Positions 1 to 13,502 of a stretch of DNA of 64,000 nucleotides are shown piece by piece. The stretch's first letter is position 1. Every line of letters begins with the position of its first letter. The notes under the pieces are model-generated. The model was not told the origin of the DNA, did no database searches, and was given only the letters and a program-made list of their open reading frames with translations. Both the position numbers and the translations under genes were made by a program. Origin of the DNA: Pseudomonas capsici (GTDB lineage Bacteria; Pseudomonadota; Gammaproteobacteria; Pseudomonadales; Pseudomonadaceae); assembly GCF_017165765.1 (NCBI RefSeq), contig NZ_JAFGZD010000004.1, positions 62,001 to 126,000 of the forward strand, in the 5' to 3' direction.

Positions 1-351
1 GCCAACCTGCGCAGTCCGTTCCAGCCTCCGGTGAAGATCGATCTGCTCAATCGCCAGAAAGGCTCACGGCTGGTCAAGCCGGACGAGACGCGGGTCAAAC
101 AGTTTCTCGAAGGGTTCAACATCGAATCCTTCGAGATGGTCGGAACCATCGGCAACGAATCGGGTACATTCGCCTTGTTGCGCGGTGCCGGAGGGGTACA
201 TCGCGTAAAGGTGGGTGATTATCTGGGCCGCAATAACGGCCGGATTGTGTCGGTCAGCGATGCGCAGGTCGATGTCATTGAAATAGTTCCTGATGGAGAG
301 GGGGCCTGGCTTGAAAGGCCGCGCAGTATTTCCCTCAAAGAACGCTCATGA
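1..351 (+). CDS. pilP: PilP, type IV pilus inner-membrane lipoprotein (3' part only)
   Basis: The reading frame is open from base 1, so the N-terminal lipoprotein signal lies outside the window. What remains, about 116 codons, is the periplasmic beta domain: a KIDLLNRQKGSR start, a hydrophobic SFEMVGTIG strand, a VKVGDYLGRNNGRI segment and an IEIVPDGEGAWLERP end. These are typical of PilP, which joins the PilMNO inner-membrane complex to the PilQ secretin. The stop overlaps the first candidate pilQ start (ATGA at 348-351), the tight coupling expected of the pilMNOPQ operon. Family identity comes from the motifs plus the pilQ neighbour and is close to certain. Confidence 0.95.
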   Translation, partial: ANLRSPFQPPVKIDLLNRQKGSRLVKPDETRVKQFLEGFNIESFEMVGTIGNESGTFALLRGAGGVHRVKVGDYLGRNNGRIVSVSDAQVDVIEIVPDGEGAWLERPRSISLKERS

Positions 352-2498
352 AGTGGGCAAGGCCAAGCATGCTTAACACCGCACAACGGAAATTCATCAT
401 GATCAGGATTCTCTCGATTATCGGCGTTTCGCTAGGGATAGCGATGCTTTCGCCGGTTCTCCAGGCAGCCAATCTCAAAACGCTGGATGTCGCAGCCTTG
501 CCAGGCGACCGGATCGAATTGAAGCTTTCCTTCGATTCTCCGGTTCCTGCGCCGCGCGGCTATACCACCGAGCAGCCGGCGCGTATCGCCCTGGACCTGC
601 CGGGTGTGACCAGCCAGCTGGCAACCAAGAGTCGTGATCTGGGTTCGGGCAATGCGCGCAGTGTCGTGGTGGTTCAGGCCCAGGACCGCACGCGGGTCAT
701 CATCAACATGACGACGCTGTCTCCTTACAGCTCGCGTGTCGAAGGCAATAACCTGTTCGTGGTGGTCGGCCAGGGCGCTGCCGCTGCGCAGTCTTCCCAG
801 CCGAGCACGGCCATGGGAGCGCCACGAGTCGCAGTCCCGACGCCCGCTCCCGCAGCGGCCCGTCCATATGTGCCGGCTGGCGCGAAAGCCATCCGGAATA
901 TCGACTTCCAGCGCGGTGAGCTGGGCGAAGGCAATGTGGTCATCGATCTGAGCAGCCCGGGCATTTCTCCGGACATTCAGGAGCAGGGCGGCAAGATTCG
1001 TGTCGACTTCGCCAAGACCCAGTTGCCCGAGCCGCTGCGTGTCAGGCTGGACGTCAAGGATTTCGCCACGCCTGTGCAGTTCGTGACAGCCGCGACTTCC
1101 GGCGACAAGGCGAGCATCAGCATCGAGCCTTCGGGCGCTTTCGATTACTCGGCCTACCAGACCGAAAACAAGCTGACCATCAGTGTGCGTCCCCTGACCA
1201 ACGAAGACCTGGACCGTCGCGCTGCCGACAAGCCGGTCTACACCGGTGAAAAGCTGTCGCTGAACTTCCAGGACATCGATGTGCGTTCGGTGCTGCAACT
1301 GATCGCTGACTTCACCAACCTGAACCTGGTGGCCAGTGACACGGTTCAGGGCGGTATTACCTTGCGCCTGCAGAACGTGCCGTGGGATCAGGCGCTGGAT
1401 CTGGTGCTCAAGACCAAGGGGCTGGACAAGCGCAAGGTCGGCAGTGTCCTGCTGGTCGCGCCGGCTGACGAAATCGCTGCCCGTGAACGCCAGGAGCTGG
1501 AATCCCTCAAGCAGATTTCCGAACTGGCGCCGTTGCGTCGTGAGCTGCTGCAGGTCAACTACGCAAAGGCCGCCGATATCGCCAAGCTGTTCCAGTCGGT
1601 GACCAGTGTCGAGTCGAAAGCCGACGAGCGCGGCTCGATCACCGTGGATGAGCGCACCAACAACATCATTGCCTACCAGACCCAGGATCGGCTCGACGAG
1701 TTGCGCCGCATCGTGTCCCAGCTGGATATTCCGGTGCGTCAGGTGATGATCGAGGCGCGCATCGTCGAAGCCAACGTCGATTACGACAAGGCGCTGGGTG
1801 TGCGCTGGGGCGGGACCAAGGTCGGCAGCGGCAACTGGAATACCTATGGTCTGGACGATAACGGCGACGAAGCGGGCAATACCGGCAGTGACCTGGGTGC
1901 CAACACTCCGTTCGTCGACCTGGGTGCCGGTAGTGCCACTTCCGGGATCGGCATCGCCTTCGTTACCAACAATACCCTGCTCGATCTTGAGCTGAGCGCG
2001 ATGGAGAAGACCGGCAACGGTGAAATCGTCTCCCAGCCCAAAGTGGTCACTTCCGACAAGGAAACCGCCAAGATCCTCAAAGGTACGGAAATCCCTTATC
2101 AGGAATCCAGCTCCAGCGGCGCGACAACCGTGAGTTTCAAGGAAGCGTCCCTGTCGCTGGAAGTGACGCCGCAGATCACGCCGGACAACCGCATCATCAT
2201 GGAGGTCAAGGTCACCAAGGATGAGCCGGACTACCTCAATGCCGTGCTCGGTGTGCCTCCGATCAAGAAAAACGAGGTCAATGCCAAGGTGCTGGTTTCC
2301 GATGGCGAGACTATCGTGATCGGTGGCGTGTTCTCCAATACGCAAAGTAAAGTTGTAGAGAAAGTGCCATTTCTTGGCGATGTACCGTATCTTGGCCGCC
2401 TTTTCCGTCGAGATACGGTTTCAGAAGCGAAATCCGAGCTGTTGGTATTTCTGACTCCGCGTATCATGAACAACCAGGCGATTGCTGTGAGTCGTTGA
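348..2498 (+). CDS. pilQ: PilQ, type IV pilus outer-membrane secretin
   Basis: This is a 716-residue secretin that forms the outer-membrane pore for pilus extrusion. The order is a signal peptide (hydrophobic stretch ending in LQA-A), two AMIN-type peptidoglycan-binding regions (roughly residues 45-120 and 180-280), an STN/N0 domain ([21 protein letters not shown]), an N1 domain, and the secretin core ending in [11 protein letters not shown]. It closely resembles P. aeruginosa PilQ as recalled. The start at 348 overlaps the pilP stop. A second in-frame ATG at 399 (MIRILSIIG) would give a more ordinary signal peptide and matches where known homologues begin, so the true start may be 399. Four bases separate it from aroK. 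Confidence 0.95.
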   Translation: MKWARPSMLNTAQRKFIMIRILSIIGVSLGIAMLSPVLQAANLKTLDVAALPGDRIELKLSFDSPVPAPRGYTTEQPARIALDLPGVTSQLATKSRDLGSGNARSVVVVQAQDRTRVIINMTTLSPYSSRVEGNNLFVVVGQGAAAAQSSQPSTAMGAPRVAVPTPAPAAARPYVPAGAKAIRNIDFQRGELGEGNVVIDLSSPGISPDIQEQGGKIRVDFAKTQLPEPLRVRLDVKDFATPVQFVTAATSGDKASISIEPSGAFDYSAYQTENKLTISVRPLTNEDLDRRAADKPVYTGEKLSLNFQDIDVRSVLQLIADFTNLNLVASDTVQGGITLRLQNVPWDQALDLVLKTKGLDKRKVGSVLLVAPADEIAARERQELESLKQISELAPLRRELLQVNYAKAADIAKLFQSVTSVESKADERGSITVDERTNNIIAYQTQDRLDELRRIVSQLDIPVRQVMIEARIVEANVDYDKALGVRWGGTKVGSGNWNTYGLDDNGDEAGNTGSDLGANTPFVDLGAGSATSGIGIAFVTNNTLLDLELSAMEKTGNGEIVSQPKVVTSDKETAKILKGTEIPYQESSSSGATTVSFKEASLSLEVTPQITPDNRIIMEVKVTKDEPDYLNAVLGVPPIKKNEVNAKVLVSDGETIVIGGVFSNTQSKVVEKVPFLGDVPYLGRLFRRDTVSEAKSELLVFLTPRIMNNQAIAVSR

Positions 2499-2502
2499 TT
2501 CT

Positions 2503-3021
2503 GTGCGAAATTTAATACTTGTAGGGCCGATGGGGGCTGGTAAAAGCACCATCGGCCGTTTGCTTGCCAAAGAGCTGCGCCTACCTTTCAAGGATTCCGA
2601 CAAGGAAATCGAGTTGCGCTCGGGCGCAAATATTCCGTGGATTTTCGACAAGGAAGGCGAGCCGGGCTTTCGCGACCGTGAGCAGGCGATGATTGCTGAG
2701 CTGTGTGAGGCCGATGGCCTCGTTCTGGCGACGGGCGGCGGAGCGGTCATGCGCAGCGAAAACCGTCAGGCACTGCATGCCGGTGGGCGTGTGGTGTATC
2801 TGCACGCATCGGTCGAACAGCAGGTCGGGCGCACGGCCCGTGACCGCAATCGCCCATTGTTGCGCACTGCCGATCCGGCCCGGGTTCTGAGCGAGTTGCT
2901 GGCCATTCGTGACCCGCTGTATCGGGAAATCGCCGATCTGGTGGTTGAAACCGATGAACGGCCACCCCGTATGGTCGTTCTTGACATACTTGCCCGCTTG
3001 GCAGAGCTTCCTCCCCGTTAA
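2503..3021 (+). CDS. aroK: Shikimate kinase
   Basis: AroK phosphorylates shikimate with ATP in the cytoplasmic aromatic amino acid pathway. At 172 residues it has the usual family length. Visible motifs are the P-loop GPMGAGKST (residues 7-15), the shikimate-binding segment with DKEIE and GFRDRE, and the LATGGGAV Walker-B-like loop. The start codon is GTG, four bases after the pilQ stop, so translation is probably coupled. Linkage of aroK and aroB to the pilus operon is standard in Pseudomonas. Confidence 0.97.
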   Translation: MRNLILVGPMGAGKSTIGRLLAKELRLPFKDSDKEIELRSGANIPWIFDKEGEPGFRDREQAMIAELCEADGLVLATGGGAVMRSENRQALHAGGRVVYLHASVEQQVGRTARDRNRPLLRTADPARVLSELLAIRDPLYREIADLVVETDERPPRMVVLDILARLAELPPR

Positions 3022-3137
3022 AGCGCAGACGAAAATGCGCTATCCTCGGCGACCATCAAAACAGCGACAGCCACTGGCTGTCCTGGCGCACGAAAAAAAC
3101 ATGCGCAGCGCCCAATCGGTAATCAATGTGGGGACAC

Positions 3138-4241
3138 ATGCAGACACTTAAGGTCGAGCTTGGTGAGCGTAGCTACCCGATTCATATTGGCGAAGGTCTT
3201 CTGGACAAGCCTGAGCTCCTGATTCCGCATATCGTCGGACGGCAGGTGGCTATCGTTTCCAATACCACGGTGGCTCCTCTCTATCTCGAACGATTGACAC
3301 GAACTCTGGTGGGCTACAACGTCCAGTCCGTAGTGCTGCCCGACGGCGAAGCGTTCAAGAACTGGGAAACCCTGCAACTGATCTTCGACGGCCTGCTCAC
3401 GGCACGTCACGACCGCCGCACGACCGTGATCGCCCTCGGTGGCGGTGTGATCGGCGACATGGCCGGATTTGCTGCCGCCTGTTACCAGCGTGGCGTGAAC
3501 TTCATCCAGATCCCGACCACGCTGCTGTCCCAGGTGGATTCGTCGGTAGGCGGCAAGACCGGCATCAACCACCCGTTGGGCAAGAACATGGTGGGGGCTT
3601 TCTATCAGCCCAGTGTCGTGCTGATCGATACCACCACACTCGACACTCTGCCCGAGCGTGAACTGTCCGCCGGGCTGGCCGAAGTCATCAAGTACGGCCT
3701 GATCTGCGACGAACCGTTCCTGACCTGGCTCGAAGAGCATATCGACCGGTTGCGCGGCCTGGACCAGGAAGCCCTGACCATCGCCATCGAGCGTTCGTGT
3801 GCCGCCAAGGCGCTGGTAGTGGGTGCCGATGAGCGCGAGTCCGGTGTCAGGGCAACCCTGAACCTGGGCCACACTTTCGGCCACGCCATCGAAACCCATA
3901 TGGGCTATGGTGTCTGGCTGCATGGCGAGGCGGTTGCCGCCGGTACCGTCATGGCTCTGGAGATGTCTTCGCGTCTTGGCTGGATCACCACCCAGGAGCG
4001 TGATCGCGGTATCCGCCTGTTGCAGCGTGCCGGTCTGCCGGTCGTGCCGCCACAGGAAATGACGGAAAACGATTTTCTTGAACACATGGCGATCGACAAG
4101 AAAGTGATCGATGGTCGCCTGCGTCTGGTGCTCCTGCGTCAGATGGGTGAAGCGGTTATCACGGACGATTATCCAAAAGAAGTACTACAGGCTACTCTGA
4201 GGGCGGATTACCGCGCTCTGGTGGATCAGCTTAGAGGTTAA
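3138..4241 (+). CDS. aroB: 3-dehydroquinate synthase
   Basis: AroB converts DAHP to 3-dehydroquinate using NAD+ and a divalent metal, the second step of the shikimate pathway. The 367-residue product shows the [12 protein letters not shown] nucleotide-binding region, [13 protein letters not shown], the [17 protein letters not shown] substrate loop and the [12 protein letters not shown] metal-binding histidines. I chose ATG 3138 (MQTLKVELG) over the in-frame ATG at 3126 because a GGGGA Shine-Dalgarno lies just before it and the family begins there. It is followed after 10 bases by the SPOR ATPase gene. Confidence 0.97.
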   Translation: MQTLKVELGERSYPIHIGEGLLDKPELLIPHIVGRQVAIVSNTTVAPLYLERLTRTLVGYNVQSVVLPDGEAFKNWETLQLIFDGLLTARHDRRTTVIALGGGVIGDMAGFAAACYQRGVNFIQIPTTLLSQVDSSVGGKTGINHPLGKNMVGAFYQPSVVLIDTTTLDTLPERELSAGLAEVIKYGLICDEPFLTWLEEHIDRLRGLDQEALTIAIERSCAAKALVVGADERESGVRATLNLGHTFGHAIETHMGYGVWLHGEAVAAGTVMALEMSSRLGWITTQERDRGIRLLQRAGLPVVPPQEMTENDFLEHMAIDKKVIDGRLRLVLLRQMGEAVITDDYPKEVLQATLRADYRALVDQLRG

Positions 4242-4251
4242 CGGAAAACCC

Positions 4252-5880
4252 ATGACTAGTTTGCATGCCGACGAGGCTTTCCTCGGCCATTATCAGTTGA
4301 GTCATGACCCCTTTGCGGCGCGGGTACCTGGCTTCAAGTTTTTCCCTGCCCAGCGCAAGTCGGTGCTGGGGCAGCTCCATCACCTGGCTCGTTACAGCCA
4401 GTTGCTGCTTGCCGTGACCGGCCCTCAGGGCAGCGGCAAGACCCTGCTGCGCCAGGCGCTGGTAGCCAGCACCAACAAGCAGTCGGTGCAGAGCGTGGTC
4501 ATTTCGGCGCGTGGTGCCAGCGACGCGGCAGGTGTACTGCAACAGGTCGCCCAGGCGCTGATTGTTGCCCAGGCTGAAATGCAGGCGATTCTGGCGCAGA
4601 TCGTACAGCTCGCGCTGACCGGTCAGGAAGTCTATCTGCTGGTGGACGATGCGGAACAACTTGGCGATTCGGCGCTCGAAGCGTTGCTGGGTCTGGCCGC
4701 AGGCACGCCCGAGGGGCGTCCGCATGTGTTCCTGTTTGGCGAGCCGTCGCTGATCGACCGTCTCGATCAACTGTGTGCCGACCTGCAGGGCGATGTCGAA
4801 GGCGAGCGCTTTCATGTCATCGAGTTGCAACCTTATACCGAAGAAGAAACCCGGGAATATCTGGCTCAACGTCTGGAAGGTGCAGGGCAAGGAATCGCGT
4901 TGTTCACTGCCGAGCAGATTACCGATATCCATGAACAGTCCGATGGCTGGCCTGGGAATATCAACCAGGTTGCCCGCGATTCAATGATCGAGGCGATGAT
5001 CGCGAGTCGTTCCGCGGTCAAGCGCCCAAGTGTGGGGTTCAACATGCCGAAAAAACACGTACTGGCCCTTGGCGCAGTTGTCGTGGTCGCAGTGGCAGCC
5101 GCAGTGCTGATCCCTGGCCGTGGCGACAAGAGCGCCGCGCCAGCCAATGCTCCGGCCCAGGCCCAGTTGCCGTTGGGTCAGGGCACGCCTGCGAACCAGC
5201 AATCCAATAATGGTGGTCCGGCCATCGAGTTTGCGGGTAACTCGCAGCCGATGCCTCTGCCGCTGGTGGGTAACTCGCAACCTGTGATGCGCGGCCCTCT
5301 GGCCGAAGCGGCAGGTGCTGGCGACAGCGACGAGGATGCAGTGCCAATGGGCTCGCCAGCCCAGCCGGCCACGGTAACCACCACCGCGCCACCTGCGGGT
5401 GCGCAGGCCGGTGCCGTGCCTCGCTCTTCCATTCCGGCTCCTGCGGCGGCAACGCCGGTGGTTCCGCCAGCTCCGGCCGCCAAGCCTGCGCCAGCTCCGA
5501 CCCAGGTCGCCACGGCCAAGCCGGCCCCTGCTGCAGCTCCAGCCGCCAAACCTGCTGAAAAACCGGCCGCTGCCGCTGCCAAACCGGCTGCCGGTGGCAA
5601 CTGGTACAGCGGTCAGGCGCCTGGGCATTATGTGGTGCAGATCCTGGGCACCAGCTCGGAAGCGACGGCCCAGGCCTATGTGGCCGAGCAGGGCGGCGAG
5701 TACCGTTATTTCAAGAAAACATTGCAGGGCAAGCCCCTGTATGTCGTGACATACGGTAATTTTTCGGACCGCGCTGCTGCCCTTGCAGCCATCAAAGTCT
5801 TGCCAGCAAAGGTTCAGGCTGGTAAACCTTGGCCCCGTACTGTCGCCAGCATCCAACAAGAGCTCGGCGCCACTCGCTGA
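4252..5880 (+). CDS. AAA ATPase with C-terminal SPOR domain (DamX-like)
   Basis: This 542-residue protein has an ExeA/GspA-like AAA domain (about residues 1-260; Walker A TGPQGSGKT, Walker B YLLVDDAEQ). A single membrane segment follows near 272-290 (LALGAVVVVAVAAAVLI), then a long Ala/Pro/Lys-rich linker (about 300-450) and a C-terminal SPOR domain (about 455-540) containing GHYVVQILG and LYVVTYGNFSD. SPOR domains bind denuded septal peptidoglycan, so a division-site role is likely. The gene occupies the same position after aroB as E. coli damX, but its ATPase domain makes it longer. The aroB-damX symbol is not assigned because the architecture differs. Confidence 0.9.
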   Translation: MTSLHADEAFLGHYQLSHDPFAARVPGFKFFPAQRKSVLGQLHHLARYSQLLLAVTGPQGSGKTLLRQALVASTNKQSVQSVVISARGASDAAGVLQQVAQALIVAQAEMQAILAQIVQLALTGQEVYLLVDDAEQLGDSALEALLGLAAGTPEGRPHVFLFGEPSLIDRLDQLCADLQGDVEGERFHVIELQPYTEEETREYLAQRLEGAGQGIALFTAEQITDIHEQSDGWPGNINQVARDSMIEAMIASRSAVKRPSVGFNMPKKHVLALGAVVVVAVAAAVLIPGRGDKSAAPANAPAQAQLPLGQGTPANQQSNNGGPAIEFAGNSQPMPLPLVGNSQPVMRGPLAEAAGAGDSDEDAVPMGSPAQPATVTTTAPPAGAQAGAVPRSSIPAPAAATPVVPPAPAAKPAPAPTQVATAKPAPAAAPAAKPAEKPAAAAAKPAAGGNWYSGQAPGHYVVQILGTSSEATAQAYVAEQGGEYRYFKKTLQGKPLYVVTYGNFSDRAAALAAIKVLPAKVQAGKPWPRTVASIQQELGATR

Positions 5881-6237
5881 AGTCGCAGCGGCCTTATCCA
5901 GGCCGCTCACCCGGCAAACCTGATTTCACCTGCCCTGACGTGCCGCTTCTGGCGGCACGCCTTGCGGTGTCTGCGTTACAAACGCCCTGTCGTTTCAGTC
6001 GCTTCGGTCAGAATATTGAAAAATACTTTGACTAGCACAGTGCTCAACTATAAAACCTTCATAAATGCGACATTGGTTTTCGGCTTTTCGCCGTTAAATT
6101 TGTGGGCCTTTGTGTCGCTGTGTACAATGACCTCCGTTTTGCCTCTCCGAAGCCGGCGTACGTTCGGCGTGACAGGTAATTGATTGAATTGAAAAGAGAT
6201 TTGCCTCGCATAGAGGCAGCCTGGTGAGAAAGTGTCT
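5881..6237. other. Intergenic region upstream of gltB
   Basis: No credible gene lies in these 357 bases. Two short hairpins follow the SPOR-ATPase stop: AGCGGCC/GGCCGCT (5887-5907) and GTGCCGC/GCGGCAC (5940-5958). Neither has a T-run, so they may be weak or bidirectional termination or mRNA-protecting structures. The composition turns AT-rich from about 6010, where the gltB promoter candidates lie. About 110 bases of leader separate the best promoter from the gltB ATG. Confidence 0.6.
6100..6128 (+). promoter_or_regulatory. Candidate sigma70 promoter of gltBD
   Basis: TTGTGG (6100-6105), a 17-base spacer and TACAAT (6123-6128) make a good sigma70-like match about 110 bases before gltB. A second, weaker candidate lies upstream: TTGACT (6028-6033) with TATAAA (6049-6054) at a short 15-base spacing. 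The assignment is by sequence inspection only. Confidence 0.45.
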
Positions 6238-9200
6238 ATGAAAGCCGGTCTATACCAACCAGATGAATTCAAGGATAACTGCGGCTTCGGCCTGATCGCT
6301 CATATGCAGGGCGAGCCCAGTCATCACCTGTTGCAGACGGCTATTCAAGCCCTGACCTGCATGACCCACCGTGGCGGTATCAACGCCGACGGCAAGACCG
6401 GTGACGGTTGTGGTCTGTTGATTCAGAAGCCCGATGCCTTCCTGCGTGCGGTCGCCAAGGATCACTTTGGTGTCGATCTGCCCCGCCAATATGCCGTGGG
6501 CATGGTTTTCCTCAACCAGGATGACGCCAAGGCCGATATCGCTCGCGAGAACATGAATCGCGAAATCCTCGCCGAAGGCCTGACTCTGGTCGGCTGGCGT
6601 CAGGTGCCGGTCGATACCAGCGTTCTGGGCCGTCTGGCTCTTGAGCGTCTGCCGAAGATCGAGCAGGTATTCATCGGTGCCGAAGGCCTGAGCGATCAGG
6701 AATTCGCCATCAAGCTGTTCAGTGCCCGTCGCCGTTCGTCGGTATCCAACGCCGCCGATGCCGACCACTACGTCTGCAGCTTTTCGCACAAGACCATCAT
6801 CTACAAAGGTCTGATGATGCCGCGCGACCTGACGGCATTCTTCCCCGACCTGAGCGACGAGCGCCTGCAAACCGCGATCTGCGTGTTCCACCAGCGTTTC
6901 TCGACCAACACCCTGCCGAAATGGCCGCTGGCCCAGCCGTTCCGCTTCCTCGCCCACAACGGCGAGATCAACACCATCACCGGTAACCGTAACTGGGCAC
7001 AGGCACGTCGTACCAAGTTCACCAACGACCTGATGGATCTGGAAAAGCTCGGCCCGCTGGTCAACCGTGTGGGGTCCGACTCGTCGAGCATGGACAACAT
7101 GCTCGAGCTGATGGTCACCGGCGGCATCGACCTGTTCCGTGGTGTGCGGATGATCATTCCGCCAGCGTGGCAGAACGTCGAAACCATGGACCCCGATCTG
7201 CGGGCGTTCTATGAGTACAACTCCATGCACATGGAGCCGTGGGATGGTCCGGCCGGTATCGTGATGACCGAAGGTCGCCATGCGGTCTGTCTGCTCGACC
7301 GTAACGGTCTGCGCCCGGCTCGCTGGGTCACCACCAAGAACGGCTACATCACCCTGGCGTCGGAAATCGGCGTCTGGGACTACAAGCCCGACGATGTCAT
7401 TGCCAAGGGCCGTGTCGGACCTGGCCAGATCTTTGCGGTGGATACCGAAACCGGTCAGATCCTCGACACCGATGCCATCGACAACCGCTTGAAGTCGCGC
7501 CACCCTTACAAGCAATGGCTGCGCAAGAATGCTCTGCGCATTCAGGCGACCATGGAAGACAACGACCACGGTTCGGCTTTCTATAACAGTGACCAGCTCA
7601 AGCAATACATGAAGATGTATCAGGTCACGTTCGAAGAGCGTGATCAGGTGTTGCGTCCGCTGGGAGAGCAGGGCCAGGAAGCGGTCGGTTCCATGGGCGA
7701 CGACACGCCGATGGCTGTGCTGTCGCGTCGCGTGCGCTCGCCGTTCGACTACTTCCGTCAGCAGTTCGCGCAGGTGACCAACCCGCCGATCGACCCGCTG
7801 CGTGAAGCCATCGTCATGTCGCTGGAAATCTGCCTCGGTGCCGAGCGCAACATTTTCCAGGAGTCGCCCGAGCATGCCTCGCGTGTGATTCTCAGCTCGC
7901 CGGTCATTTCCCCGGCCAAGTGGCGTTCGCTGATGAACCTGGAGCGTCCGGGTTTCGAGCGTCATATCATCGACCTGAACTACGACGAAAGCGTCGGTCT
8001 GGAAGCGGCGATTCGCAACATTGCCGATCAGGCCGAAGAAGCCGTCCGTGCCGGCCGCACCCTGCTGGTGCTGAGCGACCGTCATATCGCTCCGGGCAAA
8101 CTGCCTGCTCACGCCTCCCTGGCGGTTGGCGCGGTTCACCACCGTCTGACCGAAAAAGGGCTGCGTTGCGACAGCAACATCCTGGTTGAAACCGCGACGG
8201 CCCGTGACCCGCATCATTTTGCCGTGCTGATCGGCTTCGGTGCTTCGGCGGTCTATCCGTTCCTGGCCTACGAAGTGCTGGGCGATCTGATCCGTACCGG
8301 TGAAGTGCTGGGCGATCTTTACGAAGTTTTCAAGAACTACCGCAAAGGCATCACCAAGGGCCTGCTCAAGATTCTGTCGAAGATGGGGATCTCCACCGTT
8401 GCGTCCTATCGTGGTGCGCAACTGTTCGAGGCCATCGGCCTGTCCGAGGAAGTCTGCGACCTCAGCTTCCGTGGTGTACCGAGCCGCCTGAAAGGTGCCC
8501 GTTTCGTCGATATCGAAGCCGAGCAGAAGGCTCTGGCAGCCGAAGCCTGGAGTCCGCGCAAGCCGATTCAGCAAGGGGGTCTGCTCAAGTTCGTGTTCGG
8601 TGGCGAATACCACGCCTACAACCCGGACGTGGTCAACACCCTGCAAGCCGCCGTGCAGCAGGGCGACTACAGCAAGTTCAAGGAATACACCTCGCTGGTG
8701 GACAAGCGTCCGGTGTCGATGATTCGCGACCTGTTCCAGGTCAAGACCCTCGACCAGCCGCTGAGCATCGACGAAGTCGAGCCGCTGAGCGATATCCTCA
8801 AGCGTTTCGACTCCGCCGGGATTTCCCTCGGTGCGCTGTCGCCGGAGGCTCACGAAGCACTGGCCGAAGCGATGAACCGTTTGGGGGCCCGTTCCAACTC
8901 CGGTGAGGGCGGCGAAGATCCATCGCGCTACGGCACCATCCGCAGCTCCAAGATCAAACAGATCGCCACTGGCCGTTTTGGCGTGACGCCTGAGTATCTG
9001 GTCAATGCCGATGTGTTGCAGATCAAGGTCGCACAAGGCGCCAAGCCGGGTGAAGGCGGGCAACTGCCAGGCGGCAAGGTCAACGGTCTGATCGCCAAGC
9101 TGCGCTATGCCGTACCGGGCGTGACCCTGATTTCGCCTCCGCCGCACCACGACATCTACTCCATCGAGGACTTGTCGCAGCTGATTTTCGACCTGAAACA

Positions 9201-10683
9201 GGTCAACCCGTCGGCACTGGTATCGGTCAAGCTGGTAGCAGAAGCAGGCGTTGGCACCATCGCTGCGGGTGTCGCCAAGGCTTATGCCGACCTGATTACC
9301 ATTTCCGGTTACGACGGCGGCACAGGCGCTTCGCCTCTGACGTCGATCAAGTACGCCGGTGCGCCGTGGGAGCTTGGTCTGGCCGAGACTCACCAGACCC
9401 TGCGCGGCAACGACCTGCGCGGCAAGGTCCGGGTACAGACCGACGGTGGTCTGAAAACCGGTCTGGACGTGATCAAGGCGGCCATTCTCGGTGCCGAAAG
9501 CTTCGGCTTCGGTACGGCGCCGATGATTGCGCTGGGCTGCAAATACCTGCGTATCTGCCATCTGAACAACTGCGCCACCGGCGTAGCGACCCAGAACGAC
9601 AAACTGCGCAAGGATCACTACATCGGCACCGTCGATATGGTGATCAACTTCTTCACCTACGTGGCTGAAGAAACCCGCGAGTGGCTGGCCAAGCTGGGCG
9701 TTCGCTCACTGGAAGAGCTGATCGGCCGTACCGACCTGCTGGATATCCTGCCGGGCGAAACCGACAAGCAGCAGCACCTGGACCTCACGCCTCTGCTGGG
9801 CAGCGACCACGTGCCTGCCGACAAGCCGCAGTTCAGTCTGGTGGACCGTAACCCGCCGTTCGACAAGGGCCTGCTGGCCGAGAAAATGGTGGAGATGGCC
9901 AAACCTGCCATCGAATCCTTGAGTGGCGGCGAGTTCGAGCTGGATATCTGCAACTGCGACCGTTCCATCGGCGCGCGGATCTCCGGTGAAATCGCCAGGC
10001 TGCACGGTAACCAGGGCATGAACAAGGCGCCGATCACTTTCCGCTTCAAAGGCACTGCCGGTCAGAGCTTTGGTGTGTGGAACGCCGGTGGCCTGAACAT
10101 GTATCTGGAAGGCGATGCCAACGACTACGTCGGCAAAGGCATGACTGCTGGCAAGCTGGTCATCGTTCCGCCCAAAGGCAGCCCGTTCAAGACCAACGAA
10201 AGCGCCATCGTCGGCAACACCTGCCTGTACGGTGCGACGGGCGGCAAGCTGTTCGCTTCCGGTACGGCGGGCGAGCGCTTCGCAGTGCGTAACTCGGGGG
10301 CTCATGCTGTCGTGGAAGGTACTGGCGACCACTGCTGCGAATACATGACTGGCGGTTTCGTCTGCGTACTGGGCAAGACCGGCTACAACTTCGGTTCCGG
10401 GATGACGGGCGGTTTCGCTTACGTGCTCGACCAGGACAACACCTTCGTTGACCAGGTCAACCATGAGCTGGTCGAGATTCAGCGCATCAGCGGCGAGTCG
10501 ATGGAAGCCTATCGTACTCACCTGCAAAGCGTGCTGAACGAGTATGTCGAGGAAACCGGCAGTGAGTGGGGTCGTAACCTGGCCGAAAACCTGGACGACT
10601 ACCTGCGCCGTTTCTGGCTGGTCAAGCCCAAAGCTGCCAACCTGAAGTCGCTGCTCTCCAGCACCCGGGCGAATCCGCAATAA
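6238..10683 (+). CDS. gltB: Glutamate synthase (NADPH) large subunit
   Basis: GltB is the alpha subunit of GOGAT, which makes two glutamates from glutamine and 2-oxoglutarate. The 1481-residue product has an N-terminal class II glutamine amidotransferase domain whose nucleophile is Cys15 ([10 protein letters not shown]) after a short propeptide. A central domain follows, then the FMN/synthase domain ([23 protein letters not shown], and the CxxxxxC iron-sulphur loop around [13 protein letters not shown]), and finally the beta-helix domain rich in Gly. I chose ATG 6238 (MKAGLYQP) rather than GTG 6232 because it matches the known Pseudomonas N-terminus. gltD follows after a 115-base gap carrying a long-hairpin repeat. 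Confidence 0.98.
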   Translation: MKAGLYQPDEFKDNCGFGLIAHMQGEPSHHLLQTAIQALTCMTHRGGINADGKTGDGCGLLIQKPDAFLRAVAKDHFGVDLPRQYAVGMVFLNQDDAKADIARENMNREILAEGLTLVGWRQVPVDTSVLGRLALERLPKIEQVFIGAEGLSDQEFAIKLFSARRRSSVSNAADADHYVCSFSHKTIIYKGLMMPRDLTAFFPDLSDERLQTAICVFHQRFSTNTLPKWPLAQPFRFLAHNGEINTITGNRNWAQARRTKFTNDLMDLEKLGPLVNRVGSDSSSMDNMLELMVTGGIDLFRGVRMIIPPAWQNVETMDPDLRAFYEYNSMHMEPWDGPAGIVMTEGRHAVCLLDRNGLRPARWVTTKNGYITLASEIGVWDYKPDDVIAKGRVGPGQIFAVDTETGQILDTDAIDNRLKSRHPYKQWLRKNALRIQATMEDNDHGSAFYNSDQLKQYMKMYQVTFEERDQVLRPLGEQGQEAVGSMGDDTPMAVLSRRVRSPFDYFRQQFAQVTNPPIDPLREAIVMSLEICLGAERNIFQESPEHASRVILSSPVISPAKWRSLMNLERPGFERHIIDLNYDESVGLEAAIRNIADQAEEAVRAGRTLLVLSDRHIAPGKLPAHASLAVGAVHHRLTEKGLRCDSNILVETATARDPHHFAVLIGFGASAVYPFLAYEVLGDLIRTGEVLGDLYEVFKNYRKGITKGLLKILSKMGISTVASYRGAQLFEAIGLSEEVCDLSFRGVPSRLKGARFVDIEAEQKALAAEAWSPRKPIQQGGLLKFVFGGEYHAYNPDVVNTLQAAVQQGDYSKFKEYTSLVDKRPVSMIRDLFQVKTLDQPLSIDEVEPLSDILKRFDSAGISLGALSPEAHEALAEAMNRLGARSNSGEGGEDPSRYGTIRSSKIKQIATGRFGVTPEYLVNADVLQIKVAQGAKPGEGGQLPGGKVNGLIAKLRYAVPGVTLISPPPHHDIYSIEDLSQLIFDLKQVNPSALVSVKLVAEAGVGTIAAGVAKAYADLITISGYDGGTGASPLTSIKYAGAPWELGLAETHQTLRGNDLRGKVRVQTDGGLKTGLDVIKAAILGAESFGFGTAPMIALGCKYLRICHLNNCATGVATQNDKLRKDHYIGTVDMVINFFTYVAEETREWLAKLGVRSLEELIGRTDLLDILPGETDKQQHLDLTPLLGSDHVPADKPQFSLVDRNPPFDKGLLAEKMVEMAKPAIESLSGGEFELDICNCDRSIGARISGEIARLHGNQGMNKAPITFRFKGTAGQSFGVWNAGGLNMYLEGDANDYVGKGMTAGKLVIVPPKGSPFKTNESAIVGNTCLYGATGGKLFASGTAGERFAVRNSGAHAVVEGTGDHCCEYMTGGFVCVLGKTGYNFGSGMTGGFAYVLDQDNTFVDQVNHELVEIQRISGESMEAYRTHLQSVLNEYVEETGSEWGRNLAENLDDYLRRFWLVKPKAANLKSLLSSTRANPQ

Positions 10684-10688
10684 GACAG

Positions 10689-12217
<1,529 letters not shown>

Positions 12218-12223
12218 GGACGC

Positions 12224-12318
12224 CAGCTTCAAGTTGTAAGCTACAAGCTACAAGCGGTGAGCAAGGCAGGCTTTTCTGCTTCTAGCTTGCCGCTTGAGGC
12301 TTGTCGCTTACAACTGCC
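12224..12318. repeat. Long-hairpin repeat, copy 2 (after gltD)
   Basis: The left arm (12224-12264, with TTGTAAGCTACAAGCTACAAGCGG) and right arm (12280-12318, with GCCGCTTGAGGCTTGTCGC) are inverted copies of the same AAGC-rich unit seen at 10689-10782. The element starts 6 bases after the gltD stop. It may end the gltBD transcript or stabilise its 3' end, which is an inference from position and structure. Confidence 0.75.
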
Positions 12319-12419
12319 CGGTGCGACCAATCGCCCCGATAGAGAAAAGAAACCGCTCTTGCCGTGCCTTTTGTGTCGAGCTCTGAGAAAATGCCCGCAC
12401 TTTTTTTGCGGATGCCGAC

Positions 12420-13484
12420 ATGACTGCCCTGAAGAACGACCGTTTCCTTCGTGCCCTGCTCAAGCAACCCGTAGACGTCACGCCTGTCTGGATGATGCGT
12501 CAGGCCGGTCGCTACTTGCCTGAATACCGCGCCAGCCGCGCCAAGGCGGGCGATTTCATGAGTCTGTGCAAGAACGCCGAGTTCGCTTGCGAAGTCACGC
12601 TGCAGCCTCTGGATCGTTATCCGCTGGATGCCGCGATCCTGTTCTCCGATATTCTGACCGTTCCCGATGCGATGGGCCTTGGCCTGTATTTCGAGACGGG
12701 CGAAGGTCCGCGCTTCAAGAAAACCGTCAGCACCCTGGCCGACATCGAAGCCCTGCCGATTCCCGATGCGCAGCAAGACCTGGGCTATGTGATGAATGCG
12801 GTCAGCACCATCCGCCGCGAGCTCAATGGCCGTGTTCCGCTGATCGGCTTCTCCGGCAGTCCATGGACGCTGGCCACTTATATGGTCGAAGGCGGTTCGT
12901 CGAAAGACTTCCGCAAGTCCAAGGCCATGCTCTACGAAAACCCGCAAGCCATGCACCTGCTGCTCGACAAACTGGCGCAGTCGGTCACCTCGTACCTCAA
13001 TGGCCAGATCCTGGCCGGTGCTCAGGCTGTGCAGATTTTCGATAGCTGGGGCGGCAGCCTGTCTGCTGCGGCTTATCAGGAATTCTCGCTGGCCTACATG
13101 CGCAAGATCGTCAGTGGCCTGATTCGCGAGCATGATGGCCGCAAAGTGCCGGTCATCCTGTTCACCAAAGGCGGCGGCCTGTGGCTGGAAAGCATTGCCG
13201 ATGCCGGTGCCGATGCACTGGGCCTGGACTGGACCTGCGATCTGGGCCAAGCCCGTCAGCGTGTCGGCAACAAGGTTGCGCTGCAAGGCAACATGGACCC
13301 GACCGTTCTCTATGCTCGCCCGGAAGCCATCCGTCAGGAAGTTGCACGCATCCTCGCCAGCTACGGCAGCGGCACCGGCCACGTCTTCAACCTCGGCCAC
13401 GGCATCACCCCTGAAGTCGACCCGGCCAATGCGGGTGCCTTTATCGAAGCGGTGCATGAGTTGTCGGCGCAGTATCACCGGTAA
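12420..13484 (+). CDS. hemE: Uroporphyrinogen decarboxylase
   Basis: HemE decarboxylates the four acetate side chains of uroporphyrinogen III to give coproporphyrinogen III in haem synthesis. The 354-residue protein shows the signature [16 protein letters not shown] with the substrate-binding arginines, [17 protein letters not shown] with the catalytic aspartate, [24 protein letters not shown] and the terminal [11 protein letters not shown]. The length matches the family. It sits alone, downstream of gltD and the repeat, and ends at a strong terminator. Confidence 0.98.
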   Translation: MTALKNDRFLRALLKQPVDVTPVWMMRQAGRYLPEYRASRAKAGDFMSLCKNAEFACEVTLQPLDRYPLDAAILFSDILTVPDAMGLGLYFETGEGPRFKKTVSTLADIEALPIPDAQQDLGYVMNAVSTIRRELNGRVPLIGFSGSPWTLATYMVEGGSSKDFRKSKAMLYENPQAMHLLLDKLAQSVTSYLNGQILAGAQAVQIFDSWGGSLSAAAYQEFSLAYMRKIVSGLIREHDGRKVPVILFTKGGGLWLESIADAGADALGLDWTCDLGQARQRVGNKVALQGNMDPTVLYARPEAIRQEVARILASYGSGTGHVFNLGHGITPEVDPANAGAFIEAVHELSAQYHR

Positions 13485-13502
13485 TTCGTTATTGCGGTCA
13501 TG

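Noticed and set aside
432..2345. A 637-codon open frame antisense to pilQ
   Set aside because: Same cause as the gltB case: G/C-ending codons suppress stops in the opposite frame, and pilQ is certain.
6250..9618. A 1122-codon open frame antisense to gltB
   Set aside because: It lies wholly inside gltB on the other strand and its composition mirrors the high-GC codon pattern of gltB. No family motif is visible, so it is a shadow frame.
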